In this document: piece after piece, positions 54,226 through 63,636 of the stretch
Position numbering within the stretch: position 1 is the stretch's first letter
Layout of the letters: every line of letters starts with the position of its first letter
DNA from: Clostridiales bacterium Firm_11
Lineage (GTDB): Bacteria; Bacillota; Clostridia; Christensenellales; Aristaeellaceae
NCBI GenBank assembly: GCA_001604105.1
Contig: LVAQ01000014.1
Location: forward strand, 1 to 64,000
Direction of reading: 5' to 3'
Length of the DNA: 64,000 bases
The notes under the pieces: generated by a model
The model's input: the letters and a program-made list of their open reading frames with translations, nothing else
What the model was told of the DNA's origin: nothing
Databases searched by the model: none
Program-made: the position numbers and the translations under genes

Positions 54226-55095
54226 ATGAAAACAAAACAGGTATCCGGAGCTTTCAGACAAAGCCAAATGATTCGCAGAATGGTCATCACCGCGATGCTG
54301 GGCGCAATTACCCTGCTCCTGGCTTTCACCCCTGTCGGGATGATCACATTGCCCCCGCCGTTGCCGGCGGTTACACTGGTGCATATTCCGGTGATCGTAG
54401 CCGCGTTGATTGAAGGGCCATGGGTGGGGGTTCCGGTTGGACTCATCTTTGGTTTATCCAGCTTGATACGCGCTTGGGGTGCGGGTATCGTAGGGCTTAC
54501 GCTATTCTTTCGGAATCCGCTGGTGAGCGTGATTCCGCGAATGCTGATCCCGTTGGCAGCGTGGGGCGCTTATGCTGTTTTACGTCGCGTCATCGGGCGC
54601 AAGGCATGGGGGGAACACCTCAGCGCGGGTATTGCCGCAGCAATCGGCGCGCTTACCAATACGGTATTATGCCTTAGCGCAATCGTCCTTTTTCATGGAG
54701 AAGAACTGACAACCTTGGTCAACAACCTGATTGCGCTTGGCAGTGCCAGCAATGGATACATGGAAAACGCGGGCGCATGGCTGGTGACCGCGGTGGGCGT
54801 CCCCAATGGCCTTGCGGAACTGACTGTCGCGGCGATTCTGGTACCGATGATTAAAACGGCTGTGGATGCCGTGATGCGTCGCGGGAGGCGAAAGATTCAG
54901 ACGCCCGCCTCTTTGGATACTGTGGCAGGCTCGATGCCGCAAGCAAGTGATTCAACTTCTGCCGATGCCGGCGCAACTGAGCCCAACATAGCAACACCCG
55001 CCCGGGTGGACGCCATGCCTTCGGAACCCACGATGGAGCAAAACACTGCGAAGGAGCCTGCCGTTTCGCCGGAAAACACGGAAGAATCCGTCTAG
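54226..55095 (+). CDS. ECF transporter S component, probably pantothenate (PanT-like)
   Basis: Product of 289 aa. Six hydrophobic segments in residues about 18-215, typical of an S component, with MLGAITLLLAFTPVGMI near helix 1 where ECF-T contacts form (Ala-rich). The next gene is type III pantothenate kinase, so the natural substrate is pantothenate; this is from context. The last about 70 residues are polar (Ala, Ser, Thr, Pro, Glu) and likely disordered, unusual for S components. ATG 54226 follows GGAGGAAATCAAC. Confidence 0.82.
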   Translation: MKTKQVSGAFRQSQMIRRMVITAMLGAITLLLAFTPVGMITLPPPLPAVTLVHIPVIVAALIEGPWVGVPVGLIFGLSSLIRAWGAGIVGLTLFFRNPLVSVIPRMLIPLAAWGAYAVLRRVIGRKAWGEHLSAGIAAAIGALTNTVLCLSAIVLFHGEELTTLVNNLIALGSASNGYMENAGAWLVTAVGVPNGLAELTVAAILVPMIKTAVDAVMRRGRRKIQTPASLDTVAGSMPQASDSTSADAGATEPNIATPARVDAMPSEPTMEQNTAKEPAVSPENTEESV

Positions 55096-55199
55096 TTAAA
55101 ACGATACGGCATTATCATGGATCCCATCCGAGGCCGATGCAGGCAATCGCTGCCCGAACCCCGCGTATGATGAGGTTGCAGCCCAAAGGAGAAACCATC

Positions 55200-55967
55200 A
55201 TGATCTTAACCATGGACGTTGGAAATACCAATATCAAAACCGCATTGTTTGAAGGCAAGGATATGGTCAAGTACTGGCGCATATCCACCAGCATAACCAA
55301 CACTTCGGATGAGTATGGCATCCTGCTGTGTAACTTGTTTCGCAATGAGGGGATGGATCGCGGGATTGTGGAGGGTGTAGCGATTTCAAGCGTTGTGCCC
55401 ACCATCAACTTTACGCTGGAGCATATGTGCAAGAACTACTTTGGCGTTACCCCCATGATGGTAGAACCGGGCATCAAAACGGGCATCAACCTGAAATATG
55501 AGAACCCGCGCGAGCTGGGCAGCGACCGTATCGCCAATGCGGTTGCGGCGTTTGACCAGTATGGCGGCCCTTGCATCTTTATCGATTTTGGGACGGCAAC
55601 CACCTTTGGCGCGTTGGATGAAAATGGGAGCTTCCTGGGGGGCTGCATCTGTCCTGGCATCAAACTGGCCAGTGAAGCGCTGATTGGGCAAACTTCCAAA
55701 CTTCCGCGTTTTGAGCTCATCAAACCAGAAAACGTTATTGGTCGTACAACCGTCACCAATCTGCAATCCGGCTTGATCTATGGGTACATCGGGCAGGTGG
55801 ATTATCTGGTGCGGCGGATGCGTGCGGAGTTGAACGCTCCCAAAGCGTTTGTGGTGGCAACGGGAGGCCTGGCCGTGCTGATAGCACGGGATAATCAATT
55901 CATCGATAAGCTGGACGGCTTGCTTACGCTTAAAGGCCTTCGGCTGCTTTATGAACGCAATCGCTAA
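55200..55967 (+). CDS. coaX: Type III pantothenate kinase
   Basis: Product of 255 aa. ASKHA-fold kinase with LTMDVGNTNIKTALF, GSDRIANAVAAF, FIDFGTATTFGALD and GGCICPGIKLASEAL, the catalytic and pantothenate-binding blocks. First step of CoA synthesis. ATG 55200 follows AAAGGAGAAACC. Overlaps the long form of hom; the ribosome-site choice there leaves 22 nt between the genes. Confidence 0.94.
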   Translation: MILTMDVGNTNIKTALFEGKDMVKYWRISTSITNTSDEYGILLCNLFRNEGMDRGIVEGVAISSVVPTINFTLEHMCKNYFGVTPMMVEPGIKTGINLKYENPRELGSDRIANAVAAFDQYGGPCIFIDFGTATTFGALDENGSFLGGCICPGIKLASEALIGQTSKLPRFELIKPENVIGRTTVTNLQSGLIYGYIGQVDYLVRRMRAELNAPKAFVVATGGLAVLIARDNQFIDKLDGLLTLKGLRLLYERNR

Positions 55968-55989
55968 GCGCGAAAGGATGGCAGGACGA

Positions 55990-57273
55990 ATGATCAAAGA
56001 CATCACCATTGGATTTCTGGGGTGCGGCAATGTTGGCAGCGGCGTGTGGCGTTTGCTGGAAGGCTTTGGCGAGGATATTGCCCATCGCGCCGGCTTGCGC
56101 TTCCATATCAAAAAGGTGCTGGTGCGGAGCCTTGACAAGCAACGGGGCATCACGTTTCCGGAAGGCGTACTCACCATCAAACCGGATGATGTGCTTAATG
56201 ACCCGGAAATTCAAATGGTGGTGGAGTTCCTGGGTGGCGAGCAGCCTGCGTATGATTGGATGCTGCGCGCGCTCAACAATGGGAAAACCGTGGTTACCGC
56301 TAACAAAGTCGCATTTGCGCTTCACTGGCATGAGCTTCAGAAAGCAGCAAAGAAGCAAGAGGTAGGGCTATACTACGAGGCGGCCGTATGCGGTGCCATT
56401 CCTATTATTCACTCGCTGGAAGAGAGCCTGCAGGCAAACCGTATCGATAAAATCTATGGCATTGTCAATGGCACCACCAATTACATCCTTACCCGAATGA
56501 GCAAGAATGCGGAAGATTATTCGCTGGTGCTCAAAGACGCGCAGCGCCTGGGCCTGGCGGAGCCTGATCCCGCAGCGGATGTAGAGGGGTTGGATGCCGC
56601 CTACAAGCTTAGCATTCTTGCTTCGCTTGCGTTCCATGGCCGCGTACCCTTTGAAGATGTCTATGTGGAAGGGATTACCCACATCAGCAAGGAAGATATT
56701 CGCTGTGGGCAGGAACTGGGCTATACGCTTAAGCTGCTGGCCATTGCCAAACGAAATGGGCTAGAGGTGGAAACGCGCGTACACCCTACCTTCATCCGCA
56801 GCGATCATCCGCTGGCGAATGTTTCGGGCTCCTTCAATGCGGTATATCTGCACGGCCATGCCTGTAAAGAGATGATGTTCCTAGGCCGCGGCGCGGGGGA
56901 TATGCCCACAGCCAGCGCCATTGTGAGCGATCTGGAACGCGCCGCTTCCGCATGCCAGCACCAGTATCCGACGTTTCAAAACGAACTGAACCCGAGGGTG
57001 GCGCTGCGGCATAACACTGACTGGCAATGCCCCTTCTATATCCGCATGCTGGCCAAAGACGCGCCGGGCGTGCTGAGCCGCGTCGCCAAGTGCTTTGCGG
57101 ATGAAAATGTGAGCATTGCAGCGGTACAGCAAAATGGTCAGCGCAATAATGGCAGGGTCGCGCTGGTGGTGATCACGCACCAAGCCAGTGAAAAGGCGAT
57201 GCAACGGGCGATCGCCGCGCTGGATCAGGATATTGCAAAGCTGGAAAGCATCATTCGCGTGGAAGAAGAATGA
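55990..57273 (+). CDS. hom: Homoserine dehydrogenase with ACT domain
   Basis: Product of 427 aa. NAD(P) motif IGFLGCGNVGSGVWRLL, TANKVAFALHW, the signature GIVNGTTNYILTRM and the Asp in ADVEGLDAAYKL. A C-terminal ACT domain (about 348-425: YIRMLAKDAPGVLSRVAKCF) suggests threonine feedback. Converts aspartate semialdehyde to homoserine. ATG 55990 is preferred over the in-frame ATGs at 55951 (inside coaX) and 55978. Last in the panT-coaX-hom run. Confidence 0.94.
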   Translation: MIKDITIGFLGCGNVGSGVWRLLEGFGEDIAHRAGLRFHIKKVLVRSLDKQRGITFPEGVLTIKPDDVLNDPEIQMVVEFLGGEQPAYDWMLRALNNGKTVVTANKVAFALHWHELQKAAKKQEVGLYYEAAVCGAIPIIHSLEESLQANRIDKIYGIVNGTTNYILTRMSKNAEDYSLVLKDAQRLGLAEPDPAADVEGLDAAYKLSILASLAFHGRVPFEDVYVEGITHISKEDIRCGQELGYTLKLLAIAKRNGLEVETRVHPTFIRSDHPLANVSGSFNAVYLHGHACKEMMFLGRGAGDMPTASAIVSDLERAASACQHQYPTFQNELNPRVALRHNTDWQCPFYIRMLAKDAPGVLSRVAKCFADENVSIAAVQQNGQRNNGRVALVVITHQASEKAMQRAIAALDQDIAKLESIIRVEEE

Positions 57274-57476
57274 TCTTGCGCTTGCGCTTACAAACCGCCG
57301 CGTGTTGTTCATACGGCAGTCAGGCTGTTGAAAATGTTGGGTTCAGGGTTGGTAGCCCTGGTCAGGGTGCAGGGCGAAACCCCAAAGCATCATGGTAGAA
57401 CGCATAGCGAAAGCGAGCGAACAGCATGCAGGGCTAGTTGGCGAGCGATGGTAGAAATCAATCGGGGATTTAGCAA
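57274..57476. other. Spacer after hom
   Basis: No gene or RNA recognised before the terminator at 57477. Confidence 0.4.
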
Positions 57477-57510
57477 GAAAACCGCCGCATTTTTTCATGC
57501 GACGGTTTTC
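57477..57510 (+). terminator. Terminator of the hom operon
   Basis: GAAAACCG(C)CGCAT / ATGCG(A)CGGTTTTC, 13 of 14 pairs, T-rich loop and tail. Confidence 0.75.
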
Positions 57511-57752
57511 TGTTGGAAAGCCGAACGCCAATATTGCCGTGGCGCGGATCAATGTTCCGGCAATGGCGTATTACAGTAAGGCGCAGGGAACGGATGGAAA
57601 ATTGCGGCTTATGGTATCATATAGCCTTAAACGTAAAGAACACTAATTTAATGAAAAGTGCAATGAGAAAACGGTTGCGCGAGGCGAGAATGCCAGAGAA
57701 GAACGCTCTTTTCGCAGGACACGCCCATGACAGCGCCTTGCCCAGCGGTTAC
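57511..57752. other. Spacer with no supported gene
   Basis: A 95-codon plus frame (57513-57800) ends beyond the plsY promoter, lacks a ribosome site and is rejected. Nothing else seen. Confidence 0.35.
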
Positions 57753-57781
57753 TTTGCAGGGGCATGCATCCATGGTATAAT
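57753..57781 (+). promoter_or_regulatory. Promoter of plsY
   Basis: TTTGCA (57753-57758) and TATAAT (57776-57781), 17 bp spacing with TG extension (ATGG before TATAAT). Confidence 0.78.
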
Positions 57782-57817
57782 ACACAGTGAACAAACCTAA
57801 CAATAAAGGAGTATGAC

Positions 57818-58471
57818 ATGCAAGAAATCCTTCTGAGCATCGCAGTCGCCGTCATTGGCTACCTGCTGGGCTGTGTTTCAACGGGTATCCTCGTAAGCCG
57901 CCGTGCGGGTGTGAACATCCGCGAGGTGGGCAGCAACAATACGGGCGCGAGCAATGTGCTGCGTGTGTTGGGCTTGAAGCTTGGTGCAATCACATTTCTT
58001 GGCGATTTTCTCAAAGCGACGCTGGCGTGCCTGCTGGGCAGCGTGATATTGCCTGGCGCAACATTTGGTATTCAGGGCTTTGGCGCAATGCTGGGCGGCA
58101 TGTTCGCGGTGCTGGGACACAACTGGCCGGCGTTCTTTGGGTTCAAAGGCGGCAAGGGCGTAGCGTGCTCGGCAGCGGTGATCTTTTTTGTGAGTCCATT
58201 GTGGGGCGGTATCGCGATTGCAGTGTGCATCGCGCTGATTGCCGCGACGCGCTACATCAGCGTGGGCAGCATGGCAATGATGCTTACCTATATGGTGCTG
58301 ATGATGGTGGCGCGAAGTGGCGAATGGTTTGTATATGTGTTTACCGCGCTGCTGTTCGTGCTTGTGGTGGTGCGGCATAGCCAGAACATCCAACGCCTGA
58401 TTAACGGCACCGAGAATAAAATCGGCAATAAAGCCAAGGATAGCAAGCAGGATGGCGAAACGAAAGCGTGA
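57818..58471 (+). CDS. plsY: Acyl-phosphate:glycerol-3-phosphate acyltransferase
   Basis: Product of 217 aa with five or more transmembrane helices. Family blocks: GSNNTGASNVLRVLG, GHNWPAFFGFKGGKGVA and the C-terminal RHSQNIQRLINGTENKI. PlsY makes lysophosphatidate from acyl-phosphate, so it starts phospholipid synthesis. ATG follows AAAGGAG. Monocistronic. Confidence 0.95.
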   Translation: MQEILLSIAVAVIGYLLGCVSTGILVSRRAGVNIREVGSNNTGASNVLRVLGLKLGAITFLGDFLKATLACLLGSVILPGATFGIQGFGAMLGGMFAVLGHNWPAFFGFKGGKGVACSAAVIFFVSPLWGGIAIAVCIALIAATRYISVGSMAMMLTYMVLMMVARSGEWFVYVFTALLFVLVVVRHSQNIQRLINGTENKIGNKAKDSKQDGETKA

Positions 58472-58688
58472 GCCGGGCAGGGCTTAGGCAGCAACGCATG
58501 GACTTTGCGAACATAGTGAGTACATGCAAGAATAACGGTTAGGTCACTGTTTGCATTATGTAACATACCAATACAGCGACCTTCTTGCGTCGATTGCGCG
58601 TGCGATGGAGCAGTACATATCGTGCATATCCCGTATGCATATATGCTGATACCAACAATGCTGATCAGCATCAGATGTGAGCAGGAAA
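58472..58688. other. Spacer with no recognised feature
   Basis: Between plsY and the long hairpin at 58689. Nothing recognised. Confidence 0.35.
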
Positions 58689-58737
58689 GCGCATAAACAG
58701 GAAGCGGCACAGCATGTGCCGCTTCCTGTTTATGCGC
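58689..58737. terminator. 23-bp perfect bidirectional hairpin
   Basis: Arms 58689-58711 and 58715-58737 pair perfectly over 23 bp with a 3-nt loop, between the convergent plsY and queA genes. Confidence 0.87.
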
Positions 58738-58757
58738 AGGGTGCGAAGGTTTCTTGC

Positions 58758-59783
58758 TCAGAGGATCAGCATACAATCCCCAAAAGAAAAAAACCGATAG
58801 GATTCCGCCACGGCAGTTTCATAGGCACGCAGCGCTTCCGCACGCCCCATGAACGCGGAGACGAGCATCAGCAGCGTGCTTTCCGGCAGATGGAAGTTGG
58901 TGATAAGCGCATCCACCGCGCGATAACGATAGCCGGGCGTGATAAAGATGCCTGTATCTCCACTTTGGGCATGCACCACGCCATCGGCACCCGCCACTGT
59001 TTCCAGCGTACGTACACTGGTTGTGCCAACGCATAGGCAACGCCCGCCCGCCTGCCGCGCGCGGTTGATAGCGTTGGCGGCATCAGGCATAACCTCGTAT
59101 TGTTCCACATGCATCACGTGCTCGTCAATGTTCTCGACTTTGACAGGGCGAAATGTTCCCAGCCCCACATGCAGCAGGATGGGCACGATGTGGACGCCCA
59201 TTCTCCGGATGGTTTCCAGCAGTGTTGGTGTAAAATGGAGACCCGCGGTTGGTGCAGCGGCGCTGCCTTCCGCTTTGGCATAGACGGTCTGGTAGCGGCT
59301 TTGATCGGCAAGGTGTTCATGGATATAAGGAGGAAGCGGCATTTGCCCGAGTTCATCCAGCAGCGTTTCAAACACGCCTTGGTAATGAAAACGAACTCTG
59401 CGCCCCCCGTTGGCGAGTGTTTCCATGATCTGTGCGCGCAACAGGCCATTACCGAAAGTGCAAAAGGTACCCGGTAACAGCCTGCGCCCCGGACGCACCA
59501 AGGCTTCCCATTCATGCACGGAAAGCCGCTTAAGTAATAGAATCTCCACGGGGACTTTCGTAATCTCTTTTTCACCCAGCAGACGCGCGGGGATGACCTT
59601 GGTTTCATTGAGCACCAACACATCACCTGCGCGCAGGTATTGGGGTAGATCATAAAAATGCTGATGGCGGATGGTTTTTTCAGCGCGGTCATAAACCAGC
59701 ATACGGCTGTGGTCACGGGGTTCGATGGGGGTTTGCGCGATGAGCGCCTCAGGCAGATGGTAGGAAAAATCACTGGCTTTCAA
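58758..59783 (-). CDS. queA: tRNA preQ1 ribosyltransferase-isomerase
   Basis: Product of 341 aa, the exact family length if started at TTG 59783, which lies 10 nt after AGGAG. Upstream extension would enter ruvB. QueA transfers the ribosyl part of SAM to preQ1 in tRNA to give epoxyqueuosine. Conserved blocks: FSYHLPEALIAQTPIEPRDHSRML, VLNETKVIPARLLG, GLHFTPTLLETI, THVGLGTFRPV-like LHVGLGTFRPVKVENI and TNFHLPESTLLMLVSAF. Last gene of the ruv operon. Confidence 0.95.
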   Translation of the reverse strand: MKASDFSYHLPEALIAQTPIEPRDHSRMLVYDRAEKTIRHQHFYDLPQYLRAGDVLVLNETKVIPARLLGEKEITKVPVEILLLKRLSVHEWEALVRPGRRLLPGTFCTFGNGLLRAQIMETLANGGRRVRFHYQGVFETLLDELGQMPLPPYIHEHLADQSRYQTVYAKAEGSAAAPTAGLHFTPTLLETIRRMGVHIVPILLHVGLGTFRPVKVENIDEHVMHVEQYEVMPDAANAINRARQAGGRCLCVGTTSVRTLETVAGADGVVHAQSGDTGIFITPGYRYRAVDALITNFHLPESTLLMLVSAFMGRAEALRAYETAVAESYRFFSFGDCMLIL

Positions 59784-59802
59784 ACGGCATAATCTCCTGC
59801 TA

Positions 59803-60849
59803 TTAAAACTTGAGTTGCTGCTGTGGTTCTGAAGCATCTTCCGCGGGTTGGACGGGTTTGCGGCCAAGGTGTTCATAAGCGGCCGGCGTTACAATGCGAC
59901 CGCGCGGCGTACGGATGATGAAGCCTAACTGCATCAGGTAGGGTTCATAGACATCCTCAATGGTAGTGGTATCCTCACCAGTCATGGCGCTGAGGGTTTC
60001 CAGTCCCACAGGGCCGCCCGCGAACTTGTCCATCATGGTGCTGAGCATGGTGCGATCCACCTTATCAAGCCCCAGGGTATCCACATCCAGCATGTTTAGC
60101 GCTTGATGCGCGATATCGCTTGTGATGCGTCCATCCGCGCGGATTTGTGCGTAATCACGCACCCTGCGGAGCATACGGTTGGCGATGCGCGGCGTACCTC
60201 GACTGCGCCCCGCAATCTCAAGGATACCATCTTCCTCCGCAGTTACATGCAGCAGCCCGGCATTGCGCCTCAGGATGGCTGCAAGTTCCTGCGGCGTGTA
60301 CATCTCCAGGCGAAACAGCAAGCCAAAACGATCACGAAGCGGCGCGGAGAGCAATCCGGCGCGGGTGGTTGCGCCAACCAGCGTGAAGCGCGGCAAATCC
60401 AGCCGAATGCTGCGCGCCGTAGGCCCTTTGCCAATCATAATATCCAGCGCGTAATCCTCCATGGCAGGATAAAGCACTTCTTCCACAGAGCGGCTCAAGC
60501 GGTGGATTTCATCAATGAAAAGCACATCGCCATCACTCAGATTGGTAAGAATGCTTGCCAGATCCCCTGGTCGATCAATCGCGGGGCCACTGGTTATGCG
60601 GATGTTCTGCCCCATCTCCGCGGCTATGATGCCTGCCAGGGTGGTTTTGCCAAGCCCGGGCGGGCCGTACAGCAGCAGGTGATCCAGCGCCTCACGGCGC
60701 ATCAATGCGGCTTCAATAGAAATACGCAGATTGCGTTTGATAGGCTCCTGTCCCACATAATCGCGTAATTGTTTGGGACGCAGACCCTGTTCCTGCTCGT
60801 CTTCTCCCTCACGGAAACCGGTGGTAATCAATCGCTCATCGCTGGGCAT
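59803..60849 (-). CDS. ruvB: Holliday junction helicase RuvB
   Basis: Product of 348 aa. AAA+ motor with Walker [14 protein letters not shown], Walker [12 protein letters not shown], arginine finger region APLRDRFG and the winged-helix C-terminus ([15 protein letters not shown]). ATG 60849 follows AAGGAGTTCAGCT. 89 nt after ruvA. Confidence 0.97.
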   Translation of the reverse strand: MPSDERLITTGFREGEDEQEQGLRPKQLRDYVGQEPIKRNLRISIEAALMRREALDHLLLYGPPGLGKTTLAGIIAAEMGQNIRITSGPAIDRPGDLASILTNLSDGDVLFIDEIHRLSRSVEEVLYPAMEDYALDIMIGKGPTARSIRLDLPRFTLVGATTRAGLLSAPLRDRFGLLFRLEMYTPQELAAILRRNAGLLHVTAEEDGILEIAGRSRGTPRIANRMLRRVRDYAQIRADGRITSDIAHQALNMLDVDTLGLDKVDRTMLSTMMDKFAGGPVGLETLSAMTGEDTTTIEDVYEPYLMQLGFIIRTPRGRIVTPAAYEHLGRKPVQPAEDASEPQQQLKF

Positions 60850-60937
60850 AGCTGAACTCCTTCTATACGGGATCATCGATATCATTTTGCATGGGAATCA
60901 TCACAGGAAAACTGAACCGGTGCAGCTTCTTACAGGG

Positions 60938-61555
60938 TCATACCTGTTGCGCCATGTTGCGCAGGGCAAGGCGTATCAACTCATCAGCTGTCTGCGCCTG
61001 TCCTTTTGCGCCCTTGAGCGCGGCGGCTGCTTCCTGTGGGGAATAGCCCAAAGCCTTGAGCGCTTGCAATGCCTCACCAAGGGCATCCTGCGCAGGCGCG
61101 TCCAAATCGCCAACGGTAATCTCATCCACGGAAACGCCGCTGTGCAGTGCGTCCTGCGTGAGCTTATCCTTCAGCTCCAGTGTGATGCGTTGCGCGGTCT
61201 TTTTGCCAACACCCGGAGCTCGGCTGAGTAAAGCAATATCGCCAGTCATGATGGCAAGCCGCAGATCGCCCAGCGGTAGGCTGCCCAGGATGAACAACGC
61301 ACCCTTAGGGCCGACGCCTGTTACGGATATCAAATGCCGAAACAGTTCCCGTTCCTCACGCGTCAAAAAGCCATACAGCTCCATTGCATCTTCCCGCACG
61401 TGGAAATGCGTATACAGGCGGCATTTTTGATCGATAGCGGGCAAGGCGGCCAGTGTGTTCATGCTGCAGGCGACTTTGTAACCGATGCCGCCTGTAAGCA
61501 GGATCACCTCTCCGGCGCTTTTCTCAACAATGATCCCATCGATCAGCGCAATCAT
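60938..61555 (-). CDS. ruvA: Holliday junction-binding subunit RuvA
   Basis: Product of 205 aa. N-terminal OB domain (IALIDGIIVEKSAGEVIL), helix-hairpin-helix GVGPKGALFILGSL and APGVGKKTAQRI, and a C-terminal UBA-like domain that contacts RuvB (ALKALGYSPQEAAAALK). Start ATG follows GAGGAA. Ten nt after ruvC. Confidence 0.96.
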   Translation of the reverse strand: MIALIDGIIVEKSAGEVILLTGGIGYKVACSMNTLAALPAIDQKCRLYTHFHVREDAMELYGFLTREERELFRHLISVTGVGPKGALFILGSLPLGDLRLAIMTGDIALLSRAPGVGKKTAQRITLELKDKLTQDALHSGVSVDEITVGDLDAPAQDALGEALQALKALGYSPQEAAAALKGAKGQAQTADELIRLALRNMAQQV

Positions 61556-61565
61556 AGCGGATTCC

Positions 61566-62060
61566 TCATTTCATTAAAAACTGGCTGCTGGAAACACCGG
61601 TGGCCGCATGGGTGAGCGCGATGGCCAGCGCGTCGGCCGCATCATCCGGCCTTGCGATCTCCTCCATGTGCAAAAGGAGTTTGACCATTTCCTGTATCTG
61701 CCTTTTTTCGGCTTTGCCATAGCCCACCATCGCCTGTTTTACCTGCATGGGCGTATACTCAAATAGCTTTTGCGTGTAAGCGGCGCATACCGCAACCCCT
61801 ACGCCTCGCGCCGCCCCTACGGTAAGCGCGGTGGTCACATTGCGTGAGAAAAACAACTCCTCAAAGGCGATTTCTTCAGGTTGATAACGCGTAAGCAGAT
61901 CGTTCATCTCACATTGGATGGTAAGCAGCCGCTGCGGTAAAGTATGCTGCGGTGTTGTAAGGATGCATCCATAGCCAAGCAGACGTTGCCTTGAACCGGT
62001 TGATTCGATTACGCCCCAGCCAAGGGTTGCCAGCCCGGGATCAATGCCCAGTACGATCAT
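61566..62060 (-). CDS. ruvC: Holliday junction resolvase RuvC
   Basis: Product of 164 aa. Acidic active site visible: Asp in LGIDPGLATLGWGV, Glu in IAFEELFFSRN and the two Asp in RPDDAADALAIALTHA. ATG 62060 follows AAAGGAGGCCTCTC. Heads ruvC-ruvA-ruvB-queA. A LexA-type box lies upstream. Confidence 0.96.
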   Translation of the reverse strand: MIVLGIDPGLATLGWGVIESTGSRQRLLGYGCILTTPQHTLPQRLLTIQCEMNDLLTRYQPEEIAFEELFFSRNVTTALTVGAARGVGVAVCAAYTQKLFEYTPMQVKQAMVGYGKAEKRQIQEMVKLLLHMEEIARPDDAADALAIALTHAATGVSSSQFLMK

Positions 62061-62087
62061 GAGAGGCCTCCTTTGCAAACACACTTA

Positions 62088-62116
62088 ATCATAAAGGGCA
62101 GGGCTCGGTTTGTCAA
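62088..62116 (-). promoter_or_regulatory. Promoter of the ruvCAB-queA operon
   Basis: Minus strand TTGACA (62116-62111) and TATGAT (62093-62088), 17-bp spacing. Confidence 0.85.
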
Positions 62117-62124
62117 TCATTCAC

Positions 62125-62136
62125 GAACAAATGTTC
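62125..62136. promoter_or_regulatory. LexA (SOS) box
   Basis: CGAAC-AAAT-GTTCA contains GAAC-N4-GTTC, matching the Firmicutes LexA/DinR consensus CGAACRNRYGTTYC at 13 of 14 positions. It lies between the divergent -35 boxes of ruvC and yigZ. Confidence 0.78.
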
Positions 62137-62142
62137 ATTGCG

Positions 62143-62172
62143 TTGCGCGATGGTCACAGCATGGGGTATAAT
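62143..62172 (+). promoter_or_regulatory. Promoter of yigZ / sda genes
   Basis: TTGCGC (62143-62148) and TATAAT (62167-62172), 18-bp spacing. Confidence 0.65.
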
Positions 62173-62250
62173 ACCAGAAGAAGTCAACCTGCAAGCGAAC
62201 GCAAACGCTTGTGAATACTGCTTCCGAAAATCCTGCGGGAAGGAATCGAT

Positions 62251-62898
62251 ATGAAGCCATATAAAACGCTGCTTAGACGCAGCGATGAAGAATACATCAT
62301 CCAGAAAAGCCGCTTCATCGGGCAAGCCGCGCCCGTCGCCACGCAGGAAGAAGCCATCGCGTTTGTGGCGCAAGCGCGGCAGGAGCACCGTAACGCTTCG
62401 CATCATTGCTTTGCGTATATCATTGGCCAGAATGCCGGCATCATGCGCTATAGCGATGATGGCGAGCCCAGCGGCACGGCGGGATTGCCCATCATGGAAG
62501 TGCTGAAAGCGCGCGGCGTAGTGGATTGCGTAGTGGTGGTTACGCGCTACTTTGGCGGTATCCTGTTAGGGGCGGGTGGCCTTGTGCGTGCCTACAGCCA
62601 TAGCTGTGCCCTTGCGTTGACAGCCGCCGTCATTTGTGAAATGCTGCCCACCCAGCACTGGCTGTTTGAGGTGGGCTATCCCGTGTGGGATCGGGTGCAG
62701 CATGCCTTGAAGACAATGCCGGTCAAGGTTCACCAGATCGATTATGGCGTCTTAGTCAGTTTTACATTGCAATGCAGAAGCGCGGATTCTGATCAGGTGC
62801 ACGCAGAACTCCAGCGGGTAACGGATGGTCGTTTGGAAAGCCTGCTGGAAGCGGAGGATTATCAACCCTGGGATGAAGCACCCACGTTGGAGGTATGA
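62251..62898 (+). CDS. yigZ: YigZ / IMPACT-family protein
   Basis: Product of 215 aa. N-terminal UPF0029 domain (YIIQKSRFIGQAAPVA; HRNASHHCFAYIIG; SDDGEPSGTAGLPIMEVL; VVVTRYFGGILLGAGGLVRAYS), then a DUF1949 C-terminal domain (VLVSFTLQCRS region). Widely conserved, role unsettled; eukaryotic IMPACT regulates GCN2. Start after GGAAGGAATCGAT. Three nt before sdaAB. Confidence 0.93.
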   Translation: MKPYKTLLRRSDEEYIIQKSRFIGQAAPVATQEEAIAFVAQARQEHRNASHHCFAYIIGQNAGIMRYSDDGEPSGTAGLPIMEVLKARGVVDCVVVVTRYFGGILLGAGGLVRAYSHSCALALTAAVICEMLPTQHWLFEVGYPVWDRVQHALKTMPVKVHQIDYGVLVSFTLQCRSADSDQVHAELQRVTDGRLESLLEAEDYQPWDEAPTLEV

Positions 62899-62901
62899 AC
62901 C

Positions 62902-63564
62902 ATGGATATGTATGATATTATCGGGCCGATTATGATTGGCCCCAGCTCTTCCCATACGGCGGGGGCTGCGCGTATCGGGAGAATGGCGCGGATGTTGTTG
63001 GGGGAAGCGCCTGCCACGGCCAAAATCGGGCTGTGGGGGTCGTTTCAAAAAACGTATCAGGGGCATGGCACAGATCGAGCGCTGATTGGCGGGTTGATGG
63101 GCATGGAGGTTGACGACATCCGCCTGCGGGAGAGTTTGCCGCTTGCCAGGCAAGCCGGCCTGACCGTATCGTTTTATGATGCCAGGCTGCGCGGCGCACA
63201 TCCGAATACCGTTGTGATGGAAGTGGTTGGCATCACGGGGCACAAGGTGCATATGCAGGCGGCGTCCATAGGGGGCGGAGAAATCATTATTCAAGCAGTG
63301 GATGGCTTGGAGACGGCCATCACGGGGCATGCCAATACGCTGGTGATGACGTACCGGGATACACCGGGGATGATTGCAAAGTTCAGCGGCATTGTGGCGG
63401 CCGGAGGCCAGAACATTGCCACCATGCGGGTGAGCCGCTCGGCTGCGGGTGGAGAGGCGATGGTAACGTTAGAGTTGGATGGGGATGCCGATGCAGGGTT
63501 GATTCAGAAGCTGCGCGAGCTGACCGATGTATACCAAGTTGCCTATTTGCCTGCGCGAAGATGA
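62902..63564 (+). CDS. sdaAB: L-serine dehydratase beta subunit
   Basis: Product of 220 aa. N-terminal iron-sulfur-enzyme beta domain with IGPIMIGPSSSHTAGAARIG, and a C-terminal ACT domain (VMTYRDTPGMIAKFSGIVAAG). With SdaAA it deaminates L-serine to pyruvate through a [4Fe-4S] cluster. ATG follows TTGGAGGTATGAACC. 72 nt before the alpha subunit. Confidence 0.95.
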   Translation: MDMYDIIGPIMIGPSSSHTAGAARIGRMARMLLGEAPATAKIGLWGSFQKTYQGHGTDRALIGGLMGMEVDDIRLRESLPLARQAGLTVSFYDARLRGAHPNTVVMEVVGITGHKVHMQAASIGGGEIIIQAVDGLETAITGHANTLVMTYRDTPGMIAKFSGIVAAGGQNIATMRVSRSAAGGEAMVTLELDGDADAGLIQKLRELTDVYQVAYLPARR

Positions 63565-63636
63565 TTGCCCTAGTCAAGCGTAAGGCGAAACCTTATCCGC
63601 AGGCAACGGAATTCATGCAACGAGAGAAGGGGAAAC

